Shown here one piece after another: positions 33,322 through 43,413 of a stretch of 64,000 nt of DNA (its first letter is position 1; every line of letters starts with the position of its first letter). The stretch lies in NCBI RefSeq assembly GCF_002111595.1, contig NZ_LUTN01000021.1, forward strand, positions 1 to 64,000. The letters are read 5' to 3'. The position numbers and the translations under genes are program-made. The stretch is from Lonsdalea britannica (GTDB lineage Bacteria > Pseudomonadota > Gammaproteobacteria > Enterobacterales > Enterobacteriaceae). Below the pieces are notes generated by a model. The model did not search any database, was not told where the DNA came from, and was given only the letters and a program-made list of their open reading frames with translations.

Positions 33322-34125
33322 TTAACGTTTCAATGCATCACTCAGGTTTTCGCGGACGTTAGACAGCAGAGATTTCACGACACGCGGGTTACCGGCGACG
33401 ATGTTGCCAGTCGTCAGGTAATTGTGGCCGCCGACGAAGTCGGTCACGATACCGCCTGCTTCACGTACCAGCAGTTCGCCGCCGGCGAAGTCCCACGGTT
33501 TCAGGCCGATTTCGAAGAAGCCATCCACGCGGCCAGCGGCGACATAAGCCAGATCCAGCGCGGCGGAACCAGTGCGGCGGAAGTCCGCGCACAGGCCGAA
33601 CAGACCTTCCATCATGCGGAAGTAGCTGGCGGAATGCTGTTTGTGCTTGAACGGGAAGCCGGTAGCGAGGATGGTGCCGTCCAGATCGCGAGCGTTGCTG
33701 CTGCGCAGACGGTAGCCGTTCAGCTGAGCGCCCTGACCGCGAGTGGCGGTGAACAGCTCATTGCGCATCGGATCGTAAACTACCGAGACTTCGGTGCGGC
33801 CTTTGATGCGAACAGCGATGGAAACCGCGAAGTGCGGCAGACGTTTGATAAAGTTGGAAGTGCCATCCAGGGGATCGATAATCCATTGAATATCCTGGTC
33901 TTCTCCGACCAGTTCTCCGCACTCTTCACTGATGATGGTGTGCTGAGGGTATGATTTGCGAATGATTTCAATAATCAGGCGCTCTGCATCCCGATCGACA
34001 TTGGTGACAAAATCGTTACTGCCTTTCTGACTAGCCTCGACGGCGTCAGGCGTTTCATAGTTTTTGGCAATTAAATTACCGCCTTTACGCGCGGCGCGCA
34101 CGGCAATGTTCAGCATCGGATGCAT
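33322..34125 (-). CDS. suhB: Inositol-1-monophosphatase / Nus factor SuhB
   Basis: 267 residues from MHPMLNIAVRAARKGG, the E. coli start. Metal and phosphate motifs are WIDPLDGTSNFIKR and WDFAGGELLVREAGG. SuhB hydrolyses inositol monophosphate in vitro and acts in rRNA antitermination and folding. Divergent from trmJ across 120 bp, as in E. coli. Confidence 0.96.
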   Translation of the reverse strand: MHPMLNIAVRAARKGGNLIAKNYETPDAVEASQKGSNDFVTNVDRDAERLIIEIIRKSYPQHTIISEECGELVGEDQDIQWIIDPLDGTSNFIKRLPHFAVSIAVRIKGRTEVSVVYDPMRNELFTATRGQGAQLNGYRLRSSNARDLDGTILATGFPFKHKQHSASYFRMMEGLFGLCADFRRTGSAALDLAYVAAGRVDGFFEIGLKPWDFAGGELLVREAGGIVTDFVGGHNYLTTGNIVAGNPRVVKSLLSNVRENLSDALKR

Positions 34126-34245
34126 GGTATCGTCCACAAGAATGTTAAAGAACAGAAATCGGCGCGCAGTATACCAGCAAAAGAGAAAATAGCGAAGATT
34201 GTGTTAACATAGTCCGCATTTCCTTTTTCGCACTATCGAGTCAGC

Positions 34246-34968
34246 ATGTTAGAAAATATACGCATTGTCCTGGTGGAAACGTCCCACACCGGCAACATGG
34301 GATCGGCCGCTCGGGCGATGAAAACCATGGGGTTGAGCAATCTTTACTTGGTTAATCCGCTGGTTAAACCTGATTCACAGGCGATCGCGCTGTCCGCCGG
34401 CGCGAGCGACGTTATCGGGAATGCGACGCTGGTTGAAAACCTGGATCAGGCGCTGGAAGGTTGCAGCCTGGTGATAGGGACCAGCGCGCGTTCGCGCACG
34501 TTGCCGTGGCCGATGCTGGAGCCCCGCGAGTGCGGCGTTCGCAGCGCGCAAGCGTCGCGTCATGCGCCGGTCGCCATCGTCTTTGGTCGCGAGCGCGTTG
34601 GGTTGACCAATGATGAACTACAGAAATGTCATTATCATGTGGCGATCCCGGCAAACCCGGAATACAGCTCGCTGAATCTGGCGATGGCGGTGCAAATTCT
34701 GTCTTACGAAATCCGAGTCGCGCACTTGGATAACGAACAGATGGATACGCCTGAGCATGAAGAAACCCCGTATCCGCTGGTGGACGATCTGGAACGCTTT
34801 TATCAGCATCTGGAATCCACTTTGGTGGAAACCGGGTTTATCCGCCAGGCGCATCAGGGTCAGGTTATGAGTAAGCTGCGTAGGCTGTTTACCCGTGCGC
34901 GCCCGGAAAGTCAGGAGCTGAATATACTGCGTGGCATCCTCAGTTCTATCCATAAAAATGACCGGTGA
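34246..34968 (+). CDS. trmJ: tRNA (Cm32/Um32) 2'-O-methyltransferase TrmJ
   Basis: 240 residues, SPOUT family with a trefoil knot. Motifs are [20 protein letters not shown] (motif 1), [13 protein letters not shown] (motif 2) and [22 protein letters not shown] (motif 3). It methylates residue 32 in several tRNAs with SAM. The next gene is iscR, with the IscR operators starting 10 bp after the trmJ stop. Confidence 0.95.
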   Translation: MLENIRIVLVETSHTGNMGSAARAMKTMGLSNLYLVNPLVKPDSQAIALSAGASDVIGNATLVENLDQALEGCSLVIGTSARSRTLPWPMLEPRECGVRSAQASRHAPVAIVFGRERVGLTNDELQKCHYHVAIPANPEYSSLNLAMAVQILSYEIRVAHLDNEQMDTPEHEETPYPLVDDLERFYQHLESTLVETGFIRQAHQGQVMSKLRRLFTRARPESQELNILRGILSSIHKNDR

Positions 34969-34978
34969 GTAGCGGGTA

Positions 34979-35028
34979 ATAGTTGAGTGATTTACTAGGA
35001 TAAATACTTGACTGAAATACTCGGGAAT
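34979..35028 (+). promoter_or_regulatory. Two tandem type 1 IscR operators of the isc promoter
   Basis: Two abutting 25-bp sites, 34979-35003 (begins ATAGTTGAGTG, ends TAGGATAA) and 35004-35028 (begins ATACTTGACTG, ends TCGGGAAT), match the type 1 IscR pattern ATASYYGACT...AGTCRRSTAT. The E. coli iscR promoter also has tandem sites. [2Fe-2S]-IscR would repress here. Confidence 0.8.
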
Positions 35029-35099
35029 GACAGACTAATGTCACATTTCGACCCTACCTGTGTTTTGAAACACGGGTTTACTCTACGGATACCATTGAT

Positions 35100-35594
35100 A
35101 TGAGACTGACATCTAAAGGCCGTTATGCTGTTACCGCCATGCTTGATGTGGCGCTGCATTCTCAGGAAGGCCCTGTTCCTCTGGCCGACATCTCTGAACG
35201 TCAGGGCATTTCGCTTTCGTATCTTGAACAACTGTTCTCCCGCTTGCGTAAAAATGGTCTGGTTTCCAGCGTGCGTGGTCCGGGCGGCGGTTATCTGTTG
35301 GGTAGAGACGCCAATGACATCGCTGTCGGCGCAGTGATCTCCGCCGTTGATGAGTCGGTCGATGCGACCCGTTGTCAGGGGCGTGAAGGCTGCCAGGGCG
35401 GCGATCGTTGTCTGACCCATACGCTGTGGCGCGATCTGAGCGATCGAATCACCGATTTCCTGAACAACATTACCCTGGGCGAACTGGTCAACAACAAAGA
35501 TATTCTCGATGTTGCCGACCGTCAGGATGCCGACACGCGCCGTACCTCTACCGGTCGTACGCAGGAAACGATTAACGTTAATCTGCGCGCTTAA
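35100..35594 (+). CDS. iscR: Fe-S cluster-responsive regulator IscR
   Basis: 164 residues, Rrf2 family. The winged helix ([15 protein letters not shown]...[16 protein letters not shown]) is followed by the [2Fe-2S] ligands Cys92, Cys98, Cys104 and His107 in [17 protein letters not shown], all intact. It represses its own operon when its cluster is loaded and activates suf as the apo form. Here the operon seems reduced to iscR-iscS. Confidence 0.97.
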   Translation: MRLTSKGRYAVTAMLDVALHSQEGPVPLADISERQGISLSYLEQLFSRLRKNGLVSSVRGPGGGYLLGRDANDIAVGAVISAVDESVDATRCQGREGCQGGDRCLTHTLWRDLSDRITDFLNNITLGELVNNKDILDVADRQDADTRRTSTGRTQETINVNLRA

Positions 35595-35713
35595 TCACGC
35601 CGGGAGAGGTGCTGACAACGCATGGCGTTGGCCCCAAGGGGTACGGGCAGGAGCGCCCGACTATAAACAAAACGCAGAGTACGTTTTGATGTGAAGTACG
35701 GAGTTAATGAGCA

Positions 35714-36931
35714 ATGAAGTTACCCATTTATCTGGATTATTCAGCGACGACACCGGTTGATCCGCGCGTGGCTGAAAAAATGATGAAGTTCCTGACGATG
35801 GACGGTACGTTCGGCAATGCCGCGTCCCGTTCGCATCGTTACGGCTGGCAGGCGGAAGAGGCGGTGGACGTCGCTCGCAACCAGATTGCCGATCTGGTTG
35901 GCGCGGATCCTCGCGAAATCATCTTCACGTCAGGCGCCACGGAAGCTGACAATCTGGCGATTAAAGGCGCCGCCAGCGTTCATCAGGAAAAGGGTAAGCA
36001 CATCATTACCTGCGTCACTGAACACAAAGCGGTTTTGGACCCTTGTCACCAGCTGGAACGTGAAGGGTTTGACGTCACTTATCTGACGCCTATGCGCAAT
36101 GGCATCATCGACATGAACGAGCTGGAAGCCGCTTTTCGCGATGATACGATTCTGGTTTCCATCATGCATGCCAACAACGAAGTTGGCGTGGTGCAAGACA
36201 TCGCGGCTATCGGCGAACTGTGCCATCGTCGTGGTGTGATCTACCATGTCGATGCCACGCAGAGCGTCGGCAAATTACCAATCGATCTGGGGCAGCTCAA
36301 GGTCGATCTGATGTCGTTCTCCGGTCATAAAATCTATGGCCCGAAAGGCATCGGCGCACTGTTCGTCCGCCGCAATCCCCGTGTGCGCATTGACGCTCAG
36401 ATGCACGGCGGCGGACACGAACGCGGCATGCGTTCCGGTACGCTGCCGGTGCATCAGATCGTCGGTATGGGCGAAGCCTATCGCATCGCGGCAGAGGAAA
36501 TGGACGCTGAATCTGCGCGGCTTGGCACCCTGCGCGATCGGCTGTGGAACGGCATTCGGGATATCGAAGAAATCTACCTGAATGGCGACCTGTCAAACAG
36601 CATCCCCAATCTTCTAAACGTCAGCTTTAACTACGTCGAGGGCGAATCGCTGCTGATGGCGTTGAAAGATCTGGCGGTTTCCTCTGGTTCTGCCTGTACT
36701 TCCGCTAGCCTGGAGCCTTCCTATGTGCTGCGGGCGCTGGGCGTTAACGAAACGCTCGCGCTGAGTTCTATTCGTTTTTCGCTGGGGCGTTTCAGCACGG
36801 AAGAGGAAGTGGATTACGCCATCGAGCAGGTGCATAACGCCGTTGACCGGTTGCGTAGCGTTTCTACTGACTGGAAAACCTTCAAACAGAGCACCAAGAG
36901 CAGCCGCGTTGCAGGCGCGCCTCAACTCTGA
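35714..36931 (+). CDS. iscS: Cysteine desulfurase IscS with divergent C-terminal tail
   Basis: 405 residues. PLP-dependent; removes sulfur from cysteine for Fe-S clusters, thiamine and tRNA thiolation. The PLP Lys is in [12 protein letters not shown] and the persulfide Cys in [14 protein letters not shown]; both are intact and the first ~385 residues follow E. coli IscS. The end differs: E. coli has a tail ending in SIEWAHH, here it reads [17 protein letters not shown]. No reading frame of the following DNA restores the E. coli tail. In E. coli this C-terminus is needed to bind IscU. The expected next gene iscU is missing, which fits loss of that contact. Confidence 0.93.
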   Translation: MKLPIYLDYSATTPVDPRVAEKMMKFLTMDGTFGNAASRSHRYGWQAEEAVDVARNQIADLVGADPREIIFTSGATEADNLAIKGAASVHQEKGKHIITCVTEHKAVLDPCHQLEREGFDVTYLTPMRNGIIDMNELEAAFRDDTILVSIMHANNEVGVVQDIAAIGELCHRRGVIYHVDATQSVGKLPIDLGQLKVDLMSFSGHKIYGPKGIGALFVRRNPRVRIDAQMHGGGHERGMRSGTLPVHQIVGMGEAYRIAAEEMDAESARLGTLRDRLWNGIRDIEEIYLNGDLSNSIPNLLNVSFNYVEGESLLMALKDLAVSSGSACTSASLEPSYVLRALGVNETLALSSIRFSLGRFSTEEEVDYAIEQVHNAVDRLRSVSTDWKTFKQSTKSSRVAGAPQL

Positions 36932-37692
36932 CGCTTTTCTATAAGCCCAACAGGCGTGGTTGACCGGGCGATTCAGTGCGGTCAACACCGCACTCAACGC
37001 GCTTTTCTATGCAGTGGTTACCCTTCCGCGAGTTTGAGTGAACGCTGAGTTGTGGCGTGTTAAACCGTTTAACGCGGCATCGCCTTCGCGGCTTATCCGT
37101 TCATCGACCCGAATTCCTATTTATCTCGCTCTTCCGCGCGCCTATATGTGGGATTTTTCCTGTTTTCGAGATTCTCTTCCGACGGGTTACGCCAGCCATC
37201 GGGGGCATATATGGTATCTTGGCTCGAGTTTTTTGCCGCTGCGCGTAAGGTCTAAGAAATCGGTCATAAATTTGCCTTACTATGACCATCAGTGCTCGAC
37301 GGGCGCAGCGAAGAGGGTGGTGTTTGGAAAGGTTGAACGACACTACGAGCAAATACGTCGCGCGGGGCCTAAAACGCCCCCTTACACTATATTGATACAC
37401 GCACCGGCCTTGCTTCGTAAGCCGGTACGGTGAGACGGATTCATACGAGGATCGGCGGTCGATATCGCCTGCCGATTTTTCAGGAACAAGCCAGCGGCAT
37501 GACGAAAAGTGCCGCGGGATGATTTCACGATCGGCCACCGAACCGTGACCTAAACAGGTTCAAAGAGACGCGGTTCTCTGGTTGGATAAAAGCTGAATAA
37601 CCAGCACGACAGGCGCGCCTTCACGGCGGCCGATTTCTCTTCTTCATGCTTGAACGGCCTGATTAAAGAAATGCGCAATAGGGAACGAGATT
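36932..37692. other. Gap where iscUA-hscBA-fdx-iscX would be expected
   Basis: 760 bp between iscS and pepB, the two genes that flank iscU-iscA-hscB-hscA-fdx-iscX in E. coli. None of those genes, nor a recognisable fragment, is visible in any frame. An ORF of 131 codons at 37038-37433 has no known motif. Two hairpins occur: ACCGGC...GCCGGT around 37401-37428, and a terminator-like one at 37451-37475 followed by TTTTT. Confidence 0.7.
37451..37480 (+). terminator. Terminator-like hairpin in the iscS-pepB gap
   Basis: ATCGGCGG pairs with TGCCGAT/CC of 37464-37475 in an imperfect stem (one mismatch, one G-T pair), followed by TTTTT. It could end the iscRS transcript or an unknown small RNA starting upstream. 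Confidence 0.5.
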
Positions 37693-38988
37693 ATGACAAC
37701 CGAAGCTATGCCCATTACCCTGACCCACCAGCCCGCGGATGCTCGCTGGGGTGAAAAAGCAACGTTAACCTCTGGCGAACAAGGGTTCACTATCCATCTG
37801 ACCGGCGACAAACCGTTGGCGATCATCCAGCGCGCCGGCCGCAAAATCGACGGTCAGGGCATTAAATGCGTCAAGCTGGAAGGCGAGGGATGGGATCTCG
37901 AAAGTAGCTGGGCTTTTTGGCAGGGTTACCGGGGGCCGAAAGGCAAGCGTACCGTCGAGTGGGCCGAGTTGGATGAGGCTGCGCGGCAGGAGTTGGATCG
38001 CCGCCTGAAAATCGTCGACTGGGTGCGCGATACGATCAACTTGCCAGCGGAAGCGCTGGGGCCGGAGCAACTGGCTACCCGCGCGGTGGATCTGCTGTGT
38101 TCCGTCAACTGCGACGCGGTATCTTATCGCATCACCAAAGGTGAAGACCTGCGTCAGCAGAACTATTCCGGCTTGTATACCGTCGGACGCGGCTCCGAAC
38201 GTCAGCCGGTATTACTTGCGCTCGATTACAATCCGACCGGCAATCCCGATGCGCCGGTGATGGCCTGTCTGGTCGGTAAAGGTATTACGTTTGATACCGG
38301 CGGTTATAGCCTGAAACCCAGCAGCTTTATGGATTCGATGAAGTCCGATATGGGAGGCGCCGCGCTAGTGACAGGAGCGCTGGCCATGGCCGCTGCGCGT
38401 GGTTTGAATCAGCGTGTCAAACTGTACTTGTGCTGCGCCGACAACATGGTGAGCGGCAACGCATTCCGTCTGGGAGACATCATCAGCTATCGCAACGGCA
38501 AAACGGTGGAAGTGATGAACACGGACGCGGAAGGACGTTTGGTGCTGGCCGATGGCCTGATCGATGCGTCCGCCCAGAAGCCGCAGTGGATTATCGACTG
38601 CGCTACGCTGACGGGTGCCGCAAAAATGGCGTTGGGTAACGACTATCACGCGCTGTTCAGTTTTGACGATGCGTTGGTCGGAGATTTGCTCACCAGTGCC
38701 GGGCGCGAGAGCGAACCTTTTTGGCGTTTGCCGCTGGAGGAGTTCCACCGTCAGCAACTGCCGTCCAACTTTGCTGAACTGAATAACATCGCGAGTCCGG
38801 CCCATTCGGCAGGCGCCAGCACGGCGGCGGCTTTCCTGTCCCACTTTGTGGAGAACTACCAGGAAGGGTGGCTCCATATCGACTGTTCGGCGACTTACCG
38901 TAAAGGCGCGGTCGATCAATGGTCTGCGGGCGCGACCGGACTGGGCGTTCGCACGCTGGCGGACTTCCTGCTGAGCAAAGCTGGCTGA
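37693..38988 (+). CDS. pepB: Peptidase B (leucyl aminopeptidase family M17)
   Basis: 431 residues. The two-metal site is visible in [22 protein letters not shown] and the signature [14 protein letters not shown]. Cytoplasmic broad-specificity aminopeptidase. The N-terminus [22 protein letters not shown] matches E. coli PepB. In E. coli it is the last gene after iscX; here it is preceded by a 760-bp gap. Confidence 0.95.
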   Translation: MTTEAMPITLTHQPADARWGEKATLTSGEQGFTIHLTGDKPLAIIQRAGRKIDGQGIKCVKLEGEGWDLESSWAFWQGYRGPKGKRTVEWAELDEAARQELDRRLKIVDWVRDTINLPAEALGPEQLATRAVDLLCSVNCDAVSYRITKGEDLRQQNYSGLYTVGRGSERQPVLLALDYNPTGNPDAPVMACLVGKGITFDTGGYSLKPSSFMDSMKSDMGGAALVTGALAMAAARGLNQRVKLYLCCADNMVSGNAFRLGDIISYRNGKTVEVMNTDAEGRLVLADGLIDASAQKPQWIIDCATLTGAAKMALGNDYHALFSFDDALVGDLLTSAGRESEPFWRLPLEEFHRQQLPSNFAELNNIASPAHSAGASTAAAFLSHFVENYQEGWLHIDCSATYRKGAVDQWSAGATGLGVRTLADFLLSKAG

Positions 38989-39110
38989 ATAAGCGATGGT
39001 GGGTAAGTTTATACCCGCAATGAACTACGCGCGGTGACGCCGCGCGAGCATAACAAACAGGCCTTGCGCAGTTAAAAAGGTGCGCAGGGCTGAGAGCGTT
39101 GAGGAACACG

Positions 39111-39905
39111 ATGGAATTTTCACCACAAAACACACTGGAAGAGGCGCTGATGCGCGCTGCGACGGAGCCTGCGCATCGGCCCGAGTTTTTCAACGAGCTC
39201 ATGACGGCCACGGTGTATGTACTGGGAAACAGCGACGGCGATACCACCTTTGGCGAGCAGACGCTTCAGGCCGGGAGCCATGTTCATCTTCAGCATTGGG
39301 AGAAGCCGGATGGCAGTTCTGCGATCCCCTTCTTCTCTTCTCTGGCGGCTTTACAGTCAGCCATCACCGAAGAGCAGTCCTTCCTGGCACTCCCTGCTCG
39401 CGCGCTGTTTGAGCTGACTCAGGGCGCTGTGTTGTTCCTCAATCCTAAACTACCTTACGGTAAAGAGTTTCTGCCGCAGGAAGTGGAACACCTGCTGGCG
39501 GGCGAAGGCACCGGACTCGTGACGAAGAAGGTGATCGAGGAGGATACACAGGTCCTCATTGGACAGCCCGCAGAAATGCCTGCGCAGATGATCGACTCCC
39601 TGACCCAACTATTTGCGAAATATCCCGCCGTGCGCCGTGCGTTTCTGGTGCAAATTAAAGAGCCTGACGAGGAGCAGCCGCATCTGTTGGTCGGGATTGA
39701 CGTGGATGAAGACGTTGAGGCGATCATTCAGGCTGCGGGTACCGTTGCCAGCGACACGCTGCCGGACGATCGCCCGATTGACCTTTGCGTCGTAGCCGAC
39801 AACGAACCGGGCATCAGCCATTACATGATCAAGCACACCACGCCATTTTATGAGCGTAAGTGGGGCAGCTTTCTTCGCGACTTCAAAAACAGCGGCCACG
39901 CATGA
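39111..39905 (+). CDS. sseB: SseB family protein
   Basis: 264 residues from ATG 39111 (GAGGAACAC just upstream; the TTG at 39099 is not needed). Two SseB domains are seen: MEFSPQNTLEEALMRAATEP with a first barrel, then a C-terminal domain with KYPAVRRAFLVQIKEPDEEQPHLL. Reported to enhance serine sensitivity when overproduced in E. coli; molecular function unknown. Between pepB and the convergent sseA, as in E. coli. Confidence 0.9.
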   Translation: MEFSPQNTLEEALMRAATEPAHRPEFFNELMTATVYVLGNSDGDTTFGEQTLQAGSHVHLQHWEKPDGSSAIPFFSSLAALQSAITEEQSFLALPARALFELTQGAVLFLNPKLPYGKEFLPQEVEHLLAGEGTGLVTKKVIEEDTQVLIGQPAEMPAQMIDSLTQLFAKYPAVRRAFLVQIKEPDEEQPHLLVGIDVDEDVEAIIQAAGTVASDTLPDDRPIDLCVVADNEPGISHYMIKHTTPFYERKWGSFLRDFKNSGHA

Positions 39906-39943
39906 TTAGATAATGCCGCTTGACCGCTTGACCGCAACGCTAC

Positions 39944-40041
39944 AAAAGCCAAAAGCCAAAAGCCAAAAGCCAAAAGCCAAAAGCCAAAAGCCAAAAGCCA
40001 AAAGCCAAAAGCCAAAAGCCAAAAGCCAAAAGCCAAAAGCC
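39944..40041 (+). repeat. 14 perfect tandem copies of the heptamer AAAAGCC
   Basis: 98 bp of uninterrupted AAAAGCC units between the convergent sseB and sseA genes. The unit is not a multiple of three, so copy-number change would shift any frame. Read as protein it gives only low-complexity KPKAKSQ (+) or WLLAFGF (-), so it is treated as non-coding. Confidence 0.97.
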
Positions 40042-40190
40042 AAAACGGCAAAGGCTCACTGTGTGAGCTTTTGGTCGGCGGATGCGCGTCGTGATGAATC
40101 ACGATTACGGAGAGTGCTGTTACTGCCATCTATGAGACTGAAGCCAGGAATCCCCGCAGAGGCACAACATCAGTCATGACGGATTCCGTG

Positions 40191-40216
40191 ACGGCCACAT
40201 GATGTGGCCGTTTTTA
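40191..40216 (+). terminator. Terminator between sseB and sseA
   Basis: 8-bp stem ACGGCCAC/GTGGCCGT with loop ATGAT, followed by TTTT. Possibly serves both convergent genes. Confidence 0.75.
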
Positions 40217-40248
40217 CTGAGATTGTGTCAATGGCAAATCGGTAAGCG

Positions 40249-41108
40249 TCAGCGAGTTACCCCTGTTTCAACGGGCAGGTCATCTCGACTTCCCCATTCC
40301 CCCCAGGAACCGTCGTACAGTTTGACTTGAGGGGCATTCAGCACATACAGCGCTAATACGACCACAGCTGCTGTCACACCGGAGCCACAGCTGGCGACGA
40401 TGGGACGCTGGATATCTATTCCCTTTTGCTTGAACACCGCGGCCAGCTCTTCTGGGGCTTTCAGCGCGCCGTTTGCCACCAGCTCATTCCATGGCACGTT
40501 AACGCTGCCGGGGATATGGCCACGACGTAGTCCCGGACGGGGTTCATCCACTTCACCCGCGAAACGCAGCGCCGGACGGGCATCGACGATTTGTGCGGAA
40601 TGATCGTGGGTGATGGCCAGCACGACTTCGGCCTGACAGATCACTCCGGCGTCCAGTCGAGCCTTGAAGGTTCTTGTCGGATGACCGTTGTTTCCTTGCT
40701 CCAGGGGAAGTTGCTGGTGTTTCCATTCGGCCAGGCCGCCAGCCAGAATAGAAACCTTTGTCACGCCGAAGGTTCTCAGCATCCACCAGGCGCGAGGGGC
40801 GGAAAACAGATTGCCTTCGTCATAAATGATGCAGTGTTGTCCTTCGCTGACGCCTAGCGCTCCTATCGTCTGAGCGAAGGACGCACTGTCCGGCATCATA
40901 TGCGGTAGAGGCGACGTCGCGTCTGACAGCGTTTCGATATCGAAAAAAGCCGCCCCCGGCAGGTGTTCGGCTCATATTCGGCCTTAATATCCCGCGTGGT
41001 GTCGCCAGGTGGCAGCATCCGCGCATCAAGCAGCGTGATATCAGCGTCGTTCAGATGCGAATTCAGCCAGGTGGCGGTGACAAAGATGTCGGAACTGGAT
41101 ACAGACAT
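40249..41108 (-). CDS. sseA: 3-mercaptopyruvate sulfurtransferase, one frameshift
   Basis: About 286 residues after repair: two rhodanese domains. The active-site loop is SCGSGVTAAV (catalytic Cys), with DEGNLFSAPRAWWMLRTFG and DEPRPGLRRGHIPGSVNVPW as family blocks. It transfers sulfur from 3-mercaptopyruvate to thiols or cyanide. The frame breaks near nt 40971: coding strand GAGCCGAAC where GAGGCCGAAC gives AEYEAEHLPGAAFFDIETLS. One lost G. Start ATG 41108 has GGAGG five bases upstream; the frame further upstream is unsupported. Confidence 0.93.
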
Positions 41109-41132
41109 GAGACCTCCCGAGCGGGCCGTCAA

Positions 41133-41506
41133 CGCAGCCCGGAATAAGATGAGGATTGAATTGTCAGCGATTTTTCAGCAGCGGACAAGCGCAATCCTGC
41201 CGATAACGCCCGTTTAGGCGCACTCTATTTCAGGAATGCGAGCGTTACCGGAACACTGGGATGAAACAGGTGAAACGCGCGAATTTGTTTGCCATCCGCC
41301 CCGCAGGTCGGACAGAGAGGGGGTGTCAGACAGAGATTCAGCGTTATAATGATAAGAAAAGGACGATAAGATAACGTTATTTTAAAAAAATGTTATTTGA
41401 CCGTAGGCAAGATGGAGGTGCAACCCTATAATCTGCGCCACTTTACGGTGCCGGGATCATAATTTATTAACCGGCAGTTATCAGACAGTTATCAAACGAG
41501 GTCACT
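41133..41506. other. Intergenic region upstream of ndk
   Basis: No gene seen. E. coli has pbpC and yfhM between sseA and ndk; neither is here. A TATAAT at 41427-41432 is a likely -10 box for ndk. Confidence 0.5.
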
Positions 41507-41938
41507 ATGACGGTAGAACGTACTTTTTCTATCATTAAGCCCAATGCGGTCGCCAAGAATGTGATTGGCGCTATCTACAACCGCTTTGAAAGCGCAGGCT
41601 TCAACATTGTTGCTGCCAAAATGCTTCATTTGACTCGCGAACAGGCCGAAGGCTTTTACGCTGAGCATCAGGGCAAACCTTTCTTTGACGGTCTGGTGAC
41701 ATTCATGACTTCCGGCCCCATTCTGGTTCAGGTTTTGGAGGGCGAAAATGCCGTTCAGCGTCACCGTGACCTGATGGGTGCGACGAATCCTGATAATGCG
41801 CTGGCGGGAACGCTACGAGCGGACTATGCAGACAGCATGACTGAAAATGCGGTGCACGGTTCTGACTCTTTGGCGTCAGCCGAACGCGAAATCGCCTATT
41901 TCTTCAGTGCGGACGAGGTGTGTGCACGCACCCGTTGA
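41507..41938 (+). CDS. ndk: Nucleoside diphosphate kinase
   Basis: 143 residues, the E. coli length. It transfers the gamma-phosphate among nucleoside di- and triphosphates through a phospho-histidine; the active-site His is in ENAVHGSDS, and [14 protein letters not shown] and [13 protein letters not shown] are family blocks. GAGGTCACT precedes the ATG. Confidence 0.97.
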   Translation: MTVERTFSIIKPNAVAKNVIGAIYNRFESAGFNIVAAKMLHLTREQAEGFYAEHQGKPFFDGLVTFMTSGPILVQVLEGENAVQRHRDLMGATNPDNALAGTLRADYADSMTENAVHGSDSLASAEREIAYFFSADEVCARTR

Positions 41939-42003
41939 GCTGAGGCAAAGAATTAAAAGCGGAGTGGCGCTGGCACCTCTGTATTAAACTTTGTACAATG
42001 CCG

Positions 42004-42043
42004 CGCCCCGGAACGAGCAGGCGCTTGGCCGGGGCGTTTCTTT
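42004..42043 (+). terminator. Terminator of ndk
   Basis: 8-bp stem CGCCCCGG/CCGGGGCG with a 17-base loop, then TTTCTTT. Confidence 0.75.
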
Positions 42044-42098
42044 ATCCTTTATCACTTCTTTCGAGCCATAACGTGTAACAACGAGGCCATGAGTCAAT

Positions 42099-43277
42099 AT
42101 GTCTGAGCAAACCGTATCCCCGATCGCCACCGAGTCTGACGCTATTGCCGTTAAGCCGACGGGCACTGAAAAAATCAACCTGCTGGATCTTAACCGCCAG
42201 CAAATGCGCGCCTTTTTCGCCTCTATGGGGGAAAAGCCGTTCCGTGCCGATCAGGTCATGAAATGGATCTATCACTACTGCTGTGATGATTTCAACGAAA
42301 TGACCGACATCAATAAGGTGTTACGCACCAAATTGCAGGAGATCGCTGAAATTCGCGCGCCTGTCGTGGTCGATGAGCAGCGCTCTTCTGATGGCACGAT
42401 CAAGTGGGCTATATTGGTCGACGGCCAGCGTGTGGAAACGGTCTACATCCCGGAAGAGGAACGCGCGACGCTGTGCGTGTCTTCTCAGGTGGGTTGTGCG
42501 TTGGAGTGCAAGTTTTGCTCGACGGCGCAGCAAGGGTTTAACCGTAACCTGCGTGTTTCTGAAATCATCGGTCAGGTATGGCGCGCGGCGAAAATTATCG
42601 GCGCGGCTAAAGTCACCGGTCAGCGTCCTATCACTAACGTTGTCATGATGGGCATGGGTGAACCGCTGCTGAACCTGACCAACGTGGTGCCAGCGATGGA
42701 AATTATGCTGGACGATTTCGGCTTCGGTTTGTCTAAACGGCGTGTGACGTTATCTACTTCAGGCGTCGTGCCTGCACTGGATAAGCTCGGCGATATGATC
42801 GACGTCGCACTGGCCATTTCCCTGCACGCGCCGAACGATGAAATTCGTAACGAAATCATGCCGATCAACAAAAAATATAATATCGAAACTTTTTTGTCGG
42901 CAGTGCGGCGTTATCTGGATAAATCCAACGCCAATCAGGGACGTGTCACCATCGAATACGTCATGTTGGATCACATCAACGACGGTACGGAACACGCCCA
43001 TGAATTGGCGGAATGCCTGAAAGATACGCCGTGCAAGATCAACCTGATCCCGTGGAACCCCTTCCCGGGCGCGCCGTATGGGCGTAGTTCCAACAGCCGT
43101 GTTGACCGCTTCTCCAAGGTATTGATGGAATATGGCTTTACCACCATCGTTCGTAAAACACGCGGCGACGACATTGATGCGGCCTGTGGACAGTTGGCCG
43201 GGGAAGTCGTTGACCGAACCAAACGCACGATGAAGAAAAAAATGGTCAAGGATACGATAGCCGTTAAGAGTGTATGA
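42099..43277 (+). CDS. rlmN: Dual-specificity 23S rRNA/tRNA C2-adenine methyltransferase RlmN
   Basis: 392 residues. Radical SAM enzyme that methylates A2503 of 23S rRNA and A37 of some tRNAs. The CxxxCxxC cluster motif is [16 protein letters not shown], and GMGEPLLN is the SAM-binding GGE-like motif; the mechanistic Cys near the C-terminus is in [12 protein letters not shown]. It needs a [4Fe-4S] cluster, relevant given the reduced isc locus. Confidence 0.97.
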   Translation: MSEQTVSPIATESDAIAVKPTGTEKINLLDLNRQQMRAFFASMGEKPFRADQVMKWIYHYCCDDFNEMTDINKVLRTKLQEIAEIRAPVVVDEQRSSDGTIKWAILVDGQRVETVYIPEEERATLCVSSQVGCALECKFCSTAQQGFNRNLRVSEIIGQVWRAAKIIGAAKVTGQRPITNVVMMGMGEPLLNLTNVVPAMEIMLDDFGFGLSKRRVTLSTSGVVPALDKLGDMIDVALAISLHAPNDEIRNEIMPINKKYNIETFLSAVRRYLDKSNANQGRVTIEYVMLDHINDGTEHAHELAECLKDTPCKINLIPWNPFPGAPYGRSSNSRVDRFSKVLMEYGFTTIVRKTRGDDIDAACGQLAGEVVDRTKRTMKKKMVKDTIAVKSV

Positions 43278-43413
43278 TCGTGGTCGGCTCGAGAGGGCCG
43301 GACTGATGATAAATACATTTCAGTGGCTTATCATACTATGCTGTGGTGACAGCGGACTCCTATAACTGTGTCCGCCGCCCTCGGCGAGAGACAATGGCTA
43401 AGGATAGTCAGCG

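Noticed and set aside
37038-37433. 131-codon open frame after iscS
   Set aside because: No motif, unusual composition and no ribosome site; kept only as part of the unexplained gap.
39944-40041. Possible CRISPR array
   Set aside because: Units are 7 bp with no spacers, and no cas genes are present anywhere in the window.
39848-40179. Open frames through the heptamer repeat encoding WLLAFGF or KPKAKSQ units
   Set aside because: Frames exist only because the repeat lacks stop codons; no flanking coding sequence.
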